From the IMG/VR virus record IMGVR_UViG_3300010396_000351, positions 1 to 25,796 of that record: a DNA stretch of 25,796 bases; one strand, written 5' to 3'. A program made the translations under genes and the position numbers. Below are positions 21,698 through 25,796 of the stretch, in pieces (within the stretch, counting starts at the first letter, position 1; each line of letters starts with the position of its first letter). Origin of the DNA: a virus. The notes beneath the pieces are model-generated. The model saw only the letters and a list, made by a program, of their open reading frames with translations. It had not been told where the DNA came from and searched no databases.

Positions 21698-22093
21698 TTA
21701 CTTCTTAGTGGCTACCCAGAGCCTTAAACCGTTCCCGGTAGTGGGACTCCGATTTAATTGAATCCTCTTGACCTTCCATCCCATCTTCCTGAAGCACGAA
21801 GCCCAGAACTCCCCGTTCTCGTAGTCAACGGCAAGGTCGTTGGCGTCCGTGAACACCACGTTAACGGCTCGGGCAGTAAGGTCTTTAAGAGAGTCTACGC
21901 CTGCCTTGAGTTGATCAGATCTTTTAAGAACTTCCTTCGTGTAACTGCCGGCAAGTTCCTCGTAAAATACGTCGTCTTCCGGATTCCCGAGGTTATACAT
22001 AACGAACACACCGCAACATCCAGGGAGTTCGCAGATTTCGTTTTCTTCAACGAAGATCGGATCGCCTTTTGCACTGCCTTTTGTACCGCTCAC
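21698..22093 (-). CDS. Small 'CCG' protein, paralogue of the gene at 15121-15564 (131 aa)
   Basis: The start is GTG 22093, preceded by AAGGA 6 bases upstream. The N-terminus is variable (Gly/Ser/Glu-rich), followed by PGCCGVFVM (24-32), a helical region, VNVVFTDA, ENGEFWASCFRKMGWKVKRI and LRLWVATKK. The Cys-Cys-Gly motif, the V-VVF-DA strand and the W-A---RK-G---V--I-L block are shared with the 147-aa protein 6 kb away. It stands directly before the COOH-NH2 ligase. It could be a carrier, substrate or regulator of the ligase pathway. I do not know the family; the role is inferred only from position and duplication. Confidence 0.72.
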   Translation of the reverse strand: MSGTKGSAKGDPIFVEENEICELPGCCGVFVMYNLGNPEDDVFYEELAGSYTKEVLKRSDQLKAGVDSLKDLTARAVNVVFTDANDLAVDYENGEFWASCFRKMGWKVKRIQLNRSPTTGNGLRLWVATKK

Positions 22094-22181
22094 GATTGAT
22101 CCTTTTGCGCTCTAGGCGCTGTTTAAGTCGTTGATTTTCAAGCTCTTTTATCTCGTCCTCACTAATCCTCGGCTTAGCCAT
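22047..22181 (-). CDS. Small basic coiled-coil protein (44 aa)
   Basis: ATG 22181 begins a 44-aa product, MAKPRISEDEIKELENQRLK followed by a strongly basic helix (Arg/Lys about every second residue). It overlaps the start of the CCG gene by 47 bases, and the previous gene's stop (TGA) overlaps its ATG by one base. GGAGG is 12 bases upstream, longer than ideal. A single charged helix like this could bind nucleic acid. The longer frame from 22250 would overlap the previous gene completely and is less likely. Confidence 0.55.
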   Translation of the reverse strand: MAKPRISEDEIKELENQRLKQRLERKRINRERYKRQCKRRSDLR

Positions 22182-22182
22182 A

Positions 22183-22413
22183 TCAGGCGGTACCCTCCGC
22201 AGCTGGAGTGAAGACGTGGAAACTCTTCCAGATTCCCTGATTGTACCCATCTATTTTCTGTATCTCTGCCCATTCATCGCCCTCCACAGTGGGCTGTTTC
22301 CATACAACGAGAACACCTCCTGAATGAATGTCAACGCCGATATCAGTAGCGTCCTGCGGTTGATGTATAGTCACGGGCTCTGACTTGTGAAAATAGATAG
22401 TGACTGCTTTCAT
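22183..22413 (-). CDS. Hypothetical protein (76 aa)
   Basis: ATG 22413 overlaps the previous gene's stop (ATGA-type overlap), a sign of coupled translation. The protein is beta-rich: MKAVTIYFHKSEPVTIHQPQ, an IGVDIHSGGVLVVW strand pair, DEWAEIQKIDGYNQGIWKSF, and an Ala-rich end. It looks like a small compact beta-barrel or ubiquitin-like domain. No family is recognised. It belongs to the run of small genes at the head of the large leftward operon. Confidence 0.65.
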   Translation of the reverse strand: MKAVTIYFHKSEPVTIHQPQDATDIGVDIHSGGVLVVWKQPTVEGDEWAEIQKIDGYNQGIWKSFHVFTPAAEGTA

Positions 22414-22694
22414 GTTTTCAGTACCTCGGAAATGAATTGTGGATGCTTCTTCAACAATCGTCCGACAGCGCATTGCCGTCCTCGCTTCCTGCTAGGAACG
22501 TCTCGAGGGCTACAGAAAGCCCAAAAATCCTCTGTCAAGGCTTTGCCTGTTTCTAGATCAACTACGGTTGCCCTTGTAGCGTACAAAGGAGGATTGTTTT
22601 TGCCTTTCTCTGCATCAACTGCTCTAACGGCTCTGACCGTGTGGTCCGCGTCGTTACCATCATGAAAATGACGCACAACGATTTTCGGTTTCAT
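22410..22694 (-). CDS. Hypothetical protein (94 aa), first gene of the main leftward operon
   Basis: Start ATG 22694 has AGGAG about 11 bases upstream. The product begins MKPKIVVRHFHDGNDADHTV, contains a repeated RAVRAV and a TRATVVDLETGKALTEDFWA segment, and then a basic tail (PSRKRGRQ) and a short helix. It resembles a small alpha/beta protein; no family is recognised. It follows a 313-base region without genes that holds a terminator, a hairpin and possible promoters. It is therefore probably the first gene of the transcript that includes the amide-ligase and replication genes. Confidence 0.65.
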   Translation of the reverse strand: MKPKIVVRHFHDGNDADHTVRAVRAVDAEKGKNNPPLYATRATVVDLETGKALTEDFWAFCSPRDVPSRKRGRQCAVGRLLKKHPQFISEVLKT

Positions 22695-22735
22695 GTGTAC
22701 CTAACTCCTGAGCTTGACCATTAGAATGAAAGAAT

Positions 22736-22759
22736 GGCCTGGACTTCGCCGCCCAGGCC
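22736..22759 (-). repeat. Leader hairpin before the 94-aa gene
   Basis: GGCCTGG and CCAGGCC form a perfect 7-base stem with a 10-base loop. On the - strand it is followed by ATTCTTTCATT, a weak T-rich tail, so it could be an attenuator or weak terminator in the operon leader. It lies just downstream of the SP6-like element. Confidence 0.4.
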
Positions 22760-22773
22760 CATACGGCCCATTA

Positions 22774-22790
22774 GGATAGTAGTGTCACCT
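22774..22790 (-). promoter_or_regulatory. SP6-like phage promoter candidate
   Basis: The - strand reads AGGTGACACTACTATCC. The first 11 bases are identical to the core of the SP6 RNA-polymerase promoter (AGGTGACACTA), and the base positions before it (GTA) partly agree. The site lies where a promoter is expected, between a terminator and the first gene of the operon. I found no second copy in the window, and no phage RNA polymerase gene is visible here, so the assignment is tentative. Confidence 0.35.
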
Positions 22791-22929
22791 TACGGTTAAG
22801 AAATAACCAGAATTAACGTTAAGGATTCTGTATAAATCGAGGGTACGGGTTTATCAGTCCTGCCTTAGATAAATACGTATTCTGAACGCAATTGTTAAAT
22901 CGCCACCATCCCTCCGGTAAACCAATAGA

Positions 22930-22957
22930 TAAAAGAAGGCCCTAATTAAAGGGCCTT
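22930..22957 (-). terminator. Rho-independent terminator
   Basis: A perfect 8-base stem AAGGCCCT/AGGGCCTT (22936-22943 and 22950-22957) with a 6-base loop is followed on the - strand by CTTTTAT. It lies 51 bases after the stop of the 95-aa gene and would end the leftward transcript before the main operon promoter region. Confidence 0.7.
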
Positions 22958-23007
22958 ATAGTGCAGGCTTTTCCGGGTTAGGTAGCCTGCTGACCTCCTC
23001 TCAGTCT

Positions 23008-23295
23008 TTACAGTCGAGCAATCATCGGGAGAGCGGATAACGGTGGTCGCTCAACGGGCCTTGTAGCGTCGTAGACGTGCGTCTCGACTTTATCAAGTCT
23101 GTTAGCCCGGAGCCAATCCTCCGCTTGTCCGCGATCAAGAATCAGGTGCACTTTAAGAGTGCCTTCATATGGCCGTTGGGGATTAGGCCAATTAGTTGTC
23201 AAATAAACGTGGTCAGGACCCGACTTTAGTCGGTAAACCTCGACGCTTCTTACTTGAAAAATCATCGTCGTTTGACTTACTTGCGAAATGCTCAT
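23008..23295 (-). CDS. Hypothetical protein (95 aa)
   Basis: The product is a small beta-rich protein: MIFQVRSVEVYRLKSGPDHV, then YLTTNWPNPQRPYEG, VHLILDRGQAEDWLRANRLD, and a C-terminal VYDATRPVERP segment. ATG 23295 is used; it lies inside the preceding gene and has only a weak purine SD. The internal ATG at 23265 (MIFQVRS) is an equally good candidate. The gene is last before a terminator. No family is recognised. Confidence 0.6.
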   Translation of the reverse strand: MSISQVSQTTMIFQVRSVEVYRLKSGPDHVYLTTNWPNPQRPYEGTLKVHLILDRGQAEDWLRANRLDKVETHVYDATRPVERPPLSALPMIARL

Positions 23296-23467
23296 TTGAC
23301 GCCCCGTACAGCCAAATAGCTAAATTAGTGCAAGCGATACCCAAAGCTTGTTCAGCCTCTCTTATTAGTCTATGTTCAGAGAGTACAGGCTTTAAATACG
23401 CCCGTGTCGAGGCCGCCTCATTGAGGGCAGCCGCAACAAAGTTCTCAATTTCTTGCTTGCTCGGCAA
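23213..23467 (-). CDS. Hypothetical helical protein (84 aa)
   Basis: The start is TTG 23467, with GGAG 9 bases upstream. The protein begins MPSKQEIENFVAAALNEAAS and continues helical (SEHRLIREAEQALGIACTNL, IWLYGASNEHF), with a Lys/Arg/Asp-rich tail (NDDDFSSKKRRG). This pattern resembles small phage proteins annotated only as hypothetical. It follows a strong terminator by 22 bases, so a promoter within or after that terminator, or read-through, is needed. It overlaps the 95-aa gene by 83 bases. Confidence 0.62.
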   Translation of the reverse strand: MPSKQEIENFVAAALNEAASTRAYLKPVLSEHRLIREAEQALGIACTNLAIWLYGASNEHFASKSNDDDFSSKKRRGLPTKVGS

Positions 23468-23488
23468 GGTCTATAACTCCTTCAGGCA

Positions 23489-23543
23489 ATAAAAAAGGGC
23501 GGGGCTCTAAGTGGTGGAGTGACAAGAGGGCGGCCCCGCCCTT
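23489..23543 (-). terminator. Rho-independent terminator with long loop
   Basis: An 11-base GC-rich stem (AAGGGCGGGGC at 23495-23505 with its complement at 23533-23543) is followed on the - strand by TTTTTTATT. The loop is 27 bases. It closes the gene-poor unit between 23544 and 23892. Confidence 0.75.
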
Positions 23544-23892
23544 GAGTGTGAATGATCTTTCAACAACAATCAGAAGAACATGCTTGGCACATGGCACATG
23601 TGCTTATTTAGATCTCACATTGGGGCACCTCCTTTTCTTTCTAGACCGATTTCATCGCTTACAAGACTTAGACAACGAAAAACGGAAAAAGTTCCCGACA
23701 AGGAAACGCAAAGTGTAAATTTTGCGCCAATCCCAATACTCTTTGATCCTAAGCACCGCTATGATGCCTAGGACCAAAGGATACTCAAGGAAAGAGCTGC
23801 CCCACACAATCAGTTAACCACGAAGGGCTTTCCGTCTTTGAGAGGTTCTCTTAGTATGTTCGACAGAGCCATAAAAACTCCTCGGTGAATAT
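23544..23892 (-). other. Gene-poor unit between two terminators
   Basis: This 349-base region has no ORF above 20 codons that I trust. On the - strand it contains the 20-aa ORF, a stem-loop at 23745-23775 (GGTCCTAGGCA with TGCTTAGGATC, fully paired on the - strand RNA if two G-U pairs are allowed, but mismatched on the + strand RNA), and a perfect SD AAGGAGGT (23627-23634) 6 bases before ATG-TGA (23615-23620). The strand-specific stem supports a leftward RNA. It could be a small RNA or leader-peptide unit. Confidence 0.4.
23810..23872 (-). CDS. Micropeptide with strong SD (20 aa)
   Basis: GAGGAG is followed 5 bases later by ATG 23872, and the ORF ends at TGA 23810. The peptide starts MALSNILREPLKDGKPFVVN, which is its whole length. 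It has no membrane segment. It lies 21 bases after a terminator. The good SD suggests that it is translated; it may be a leader peptide or remnant. Confidence 0.4.
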   Translation of the reverse strand: MALSNILREPLKDGKPFVVN

Positions 23893-23919
23893 GAAAAGAA
23901 AAAGGGCCATCCATGGCCC
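23893..23919 (-). terminator. Rho-independent terminator
   Basis: GGGCCA/TGGCCC (23904-23909 and 23914-23919) with a 4-base loop is followed on the - strand by TTTTTCTTTTC. It lies 16 bases after the stop of the 86-aa gene and ends that transcript. Confidence 0.75.
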
Positions 23920-23935
23920 CCGCTGTCAACCAGCC

Positions 23936-24196
23936 TTACTCTCCTGACTCGGAGAACTCACCAACCTCGATGGTGAGGCACTGAGGGGGAGTGTACCTGT
24001 CGTCGTTCGCCTGGTAAGCGTTCTGTACCTCCCGTGTGTTGGCGTTCCAGGATTTTTGGAATTCCTGGCTGTTGTGTGGCCGGATGAGCACAGACGCGTT
24101 GTCCGGCATTCCTTCCAGAAGAGTCCTGAGCTTGCCCACGGTGATGTTCGTGGTGACAGGCTTGGACGCACGTTGAGCCGATGACTTCTCGTTCAT
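23936..24196 (-). CDS. Hypothetical protein (86 aa)
   Basis: The product begins MNEKSSAQRASKPVTTNITV, then GKLRTLLEGMPDNASVLIRP, and ends with QCLTIEVGEFSESGE. The 'LRTLLEGMPDNASVLI' segment is common in small phage proteins of unknown role. GGAG lies 9 bases before ATG 24196. A second strong SD (AAGGAGG, 24267-24273) lies upstream, 9 bases before an ATG at 24257 in a different frame (MCRENMQEVLFY...), so a short upstream ORF overlapping this gene is possible. A terminator follows directly. Confidence 0.65.
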   Translation of the reverse strand: MNEKSSAQRASKPVTTNITVGKLRTLLEGMPDNASVLIRPHNSQEFQKSWNANTREVQNAYQANDDRYTPPQCLTIEVGEFSESGE

Positions 24197-24288
24197 ACGG
24201 ATATACTCCGAGGTTACGTGTGTAAAATAAGACCTCTTGCATGTTTTCACGGCACATGCGGCCGATCCTCCTTAAGAGGGGGAATTCT

Positions 24289-24612
24289 TCAGTGATTACC
24301 AATAGGAAGGGCGTCCGTGGCGGACGTGTGGTAATTCTTGACAAGGTAGTAAGCCACGTGACCCACAGCCGCCTTCTTGACTGGCGAAAATGTGGCCAAA
24401 GCCCCGTCCGACAAGCACCAGTAGTTGCACTCAAGGTCCAGTTCGGGGCTTACCGGCTTTCCGAACGTTTCCTCAAGCGTCAGCCTAGTCTTTGAGGCTT
24501 CTTCCCGTGTCTTGTAAACGTACCGGAAAATGTAGTAATCGTGGCGGTATTTGACGCGAACGCACCAGTAATTGCCGTGGTGCGTAACCTGAAACATTGC
24601 GACAGCGGACAT
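24289..24612 (-). CDS. Hypothetical protein (107 aa)
   Basis: The product is beta-strand-rich and aromatic at the N-terminus (MFQVTHHGNYWCVRVKYRHD, YYIFRYVYKTREEASKTRLT). A helix and Pro/Leu segment follow, then CNYWCLSDG, a typical small globular pattern. ATG 24612 is preceded by AAAGG; the internal ATG at 24597 (MFQV) is a possible alternative. No family is recognised. It lies 14 bases after the previous gene in the same direction. Confidence 0.68.
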   Translation of the reverse strand: MSAVAMFQVTHHGNYWCVRVKYRHDYYIFRYVYKTREEASKTRLTLEETFGKPVSPELDLECNYWCLSDGALATFSPVKKAAVGHVAYYLVKNYHTSATDALPIGNH

Positions 24613-24625
24613 AGAGCTATCCTTT

Positions 24626-24802
24626 CTATGCGTTGAAGAAGTCAGGAGTCTTCATTCCTGGCGTTACGGCCGAAATGATTTCCCCCAAGGTGATATCACG
24701 ACCTAGCCTGACAGCCTCAGACTTGCGCAATTCAGCCAATGCGTTTTTGTCCTCTGCGGACATAGCCTGATAGGCTTTCATGACGTTCATACCTTCACTC
24801 AT
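24626..24802 (-). CDS. Hypothetical helical protein (58 aa)
   Basis: ATG 24802 has AGGAG 10 bases upstream. The protein reads MSEGMNVMKAYQAMSAEDKN, then ALAELRKSEAVRLGRDITLG, then EIISAVTPGMKTPDFFNA. It is a small helical acidic protein with a plausible helix-turn-helix-like middle, though that is not demonstrated. The longer frame from 24892 is excluded because its N-terminal part (Lys/Pro-rich) lies over the SD and has no SD of its own. It begins a short leftward gene group after a terminator. Confidence 0.65.
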   Translation of the reverse strand: MSEGMNVMKAYQAMSAEDKNALAELRKSEAVRLGRDITLGEIISAVTPGMKTPDFFNA

Positions 24803-24950
24803 AATTAAGGTACTCCTAGCAGTTTTGGGAGGAAGTTTAGTATCTGGTGGCCATTTCGGGGGCTTATTTTTATTGGAACATTCTCGCCACACTAAGGCTT
24901 AGACTCTGTTTTAGGCAAAAAGTTCCCTAGGGTTCCGGTTCAAAAGACAC

Positions 24951-24987
24951 AAAAAAAGAGGCCCCCAGGCTTGCGCCCAAGGGCCTC
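24951..24987 (-). terminator. Rho-independent terminator
   Basis: GAGGCCC/GGGCCTC (24958-24964 and 24981-24987) encloses a GC-rich loop with further pairing. It is followed on the - strand by seven T bases (complement of 24951-24957). It lies 8 bases after the stop of the gene that runs off the right edge and is the best terminator in the window. Confidence 0.85.
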
Positions 24988-24995
24988 GAATCGTC

Positions 24996-25796
24996 TTACT
25001 CGCCTACAACGTCTTGCAACGTCTGCGGCTCGTTCTCGATCTCTTCGATAATCGCTTCATCCGCTTCCGTGAGTGGCTCGCCAGCCGGATCGTCGGGCAG
25101 TGCATCCATGTAAGACTTGGCTGCGTCCGCCTTATCTTCGTCCGACATGGAAAACGCAGGTTTCTGGGCTGCGTCCCGCTCGTCGGACATTTTGTCCTTA
25201 ATCTCACCGACTGCGTTGTTGAGGATCTCTACGAGCCAGCCTTCCCGTTTCTCAACTGCGGCATCGTTGCCGCTAACCGCGTCAAGGAAAGTCTGTATCA
25301 TGAGATTCCACGCAGCTTGCAGAGTAGGCGACTTGATTTTGATTTCGTCCCTCTTGTCGCCACTGACGGCCGTGCCGGCTCCGTTTTGATCTATCTTGCG
25401 CTGCTCCGCTTCCTTCTTTGCAGCCCGCTCAGCCCGTGCCTTCTTTGCCTCGAATGCCCTAAGCTGTTGCTCCGTTCTGTTCGCGTCCCGGCGCCACAAG
25501 TCGAATCCTTCCGGTCCCTCATAGCGCTTTGAGAACATGTCCAGCCATCCGTCGGACAGCGTGACCTGATCCGCCCCCTCGTTCTTCACCAACCAGTCAT
25601 AGTACTCTTGCATCTGCTTGGCCAGTGTGAACCGCTCAGTATATGCCTTGATTATCCGAGACTTGTACTGCTCGTAGGTCAATCGCTGGAGTCCTAATCT
25701 CCGAGCGATATCCCGCAGAGTCTCAATCTTAGCGGTAGGTTCCTCGACCTTGAGTGACCGCTCGAAGATTGTGCAAGCGTGGTGTTCCGCTGCTTC
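24996..25796 (-). CDS. Hypothetical coiled-coil protein, 5' end outside the window (266 aa visible)
   Basis: The frame is open from the right edge to the stop at 24996 with no upstream stop, so the gene is partial. An internal TTG at 25682 has only a weak SD and is probably not the true start. The visible N-terminal part includes KVEEPTAKIETLRDIARRLG. A helical, charged body follows (KKARAERAAKKEAEQRKI is typical coiled coil), and then a very acidic C-terminus (EEIENEPQTLQDVVGE). There are no TM or catalytic motifs. It could be a scaffold, an early protein or a DNA-binding accessory protein; the family is not recognised. A strong terminator follows. Confidence 0.75.
   Translation of the reverse strand, partial: EAAEHHACTIFERSLKVEEPTAKIETLRDIARRLGLQRLTYEQYKSRIIKAYTERFTLAKQMQEYYDWLVKNEGADQVTLSDGWLDMFSKRYEGPEGFDLWRRDANRTEQQLRAFEAKKARAERAAKKEAEQRKIDQNGAGTAVSGDKRDEIKIKSPTLQAAWNLMIQTFLDAVSGNDAAVEKREGWLVEILNNAVGEIKDKMSDERDAAQKPAFSMSDEDKADAAKSYMDALPDDPAGEPLTEADEAIIEEIENEPQTLQDVVGE

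Larger units (their letters stand above)
22695..23007 (-). promoter_or_regulatory. Gene-free control region upstream of the main leftward operon
   Basis: The stretch has no ORF of note. On the - strand, from right to left, it contains a terminator (22930-22957), then an AT-rich segment with TTAACA-17-TATTTA, a mediocre sigma70-like pair near 22875-22905, then the SP6-like element (22774-22790), then a GC hairpin (22736-22759: GGCCTGG/CCAGGCC) 41 bases before the first gene. The order terminator, promoter candidates, leader hairpin is what a control region for the following operon should look like. Confidence 0.5.

Noticed and set aside
23580-23771. 63-aa + strand ORF in the gene-poor region
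   Set aside because: No SD, odd composition and no + strand context; the signals present are on the - strand.
24803-24950. Possible promoter upstream of the 58-aa gene
   Set aside because: Only weak boxes such as TTGAAC without a matching -10; some short palindromes (CCCTAGGG, CTAAGGCTTAG) but nothing convincing.
25014-25532. 172-aa + strand ORF opposite the right-edge gene
   Set aside because: Arg/Leu-rich shadow with no SD; the - strand frame runs through the window edge and ends at a strong terminator.
1-25796. tRNA genes, CRISPR arrays, insertion sequences, integrase or attachment sites
   Set aside because: None seen by reading the intergenic regions and ORFs; the non-coding stretches are short and explained by terminators and control sites.

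Overview
The window looks like part of the genome of a tailed, probably podovirus-like, strictly lytic bacteriophage of a Gram-negative host. The evidence is three very large virion-type genes in a row, an M15-type endolysin next to a 3-TM holin, and a compact set of T7-type DNA enzymes: family A polymerase, gp6-like 5'-3' exonuclease and gp3-like endonuclease I. I saw no integrase, repressor, tRNA, CRISPR array or insertion sequence. GC content is moderate. Genes are densely packed, often overlapping, and most have clear Shine-Dalgarno (SD) sites.

Layout. Bases 1-5564 (+ strand) hold the end of one virion gene and three more whose sizes and order suggest internal or ejection proteins. From the right edge down to 5556 nearly everything is on the - strand. 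Bases 22047-25796 carry small unknown proteins separated by three rho-independent terminators, with two more terminator or hairpin sites between them. Bases 15754-22093 carry a peptide-bond/amide-bond module: COOH-NH2 ligase, an unknown 333-aa protein, amidoligase_2-like protein, class II glutamine amidotransferase, ATP-grasp ligase and an unknown 219-aa protein. A paralogous pair of small 'CCG' proteins brackets this module. Bases 8407-15212 are the replication/recombination block: TOPRIM primase, DnaB-type helicase, PolA, zinc-ribbon protein, SSB-like protein, 5'-3' exonuclease, endonuclease I and DUF6378. Bases 5556-8391 hold a DEDD exonuclease, several small proteins, two single-TM micropeptides and a SLOG-fold protein.

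Two features stand out. First, the lysis genes lie on the + strand at 6243-6611 and 6941-7408, each almost wholly antiparallel to a - strand ORF. Those - strand ORFs have strong SDs and operon-like spacing, so the region may be a genuine two-strand overlap. Second, the intergenic gap at 15565-15753 has a consensus sigma70 promoter facing right (TTGACA-17-TATAAT) inside an inverted repeat. It is followed by three perfect hairpins and no gene, so it may encode a small structured RNA.

How the parts may work together (inference). The - strand block would be expressed first, making replication enzymes and the amidoligase pathway. The + strand would be expressed late, for virion and lysis proteins, with late transcripts reading through the convergent junction at 5556-5564 into the lysis genes. 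The ligase module has the composition of phage systems predicted in the literature to make or attach peptide-like tags, with the amidotransferase supplying ammonia. Its substrate is unknown; the small conserved proteins beside it are candidates.
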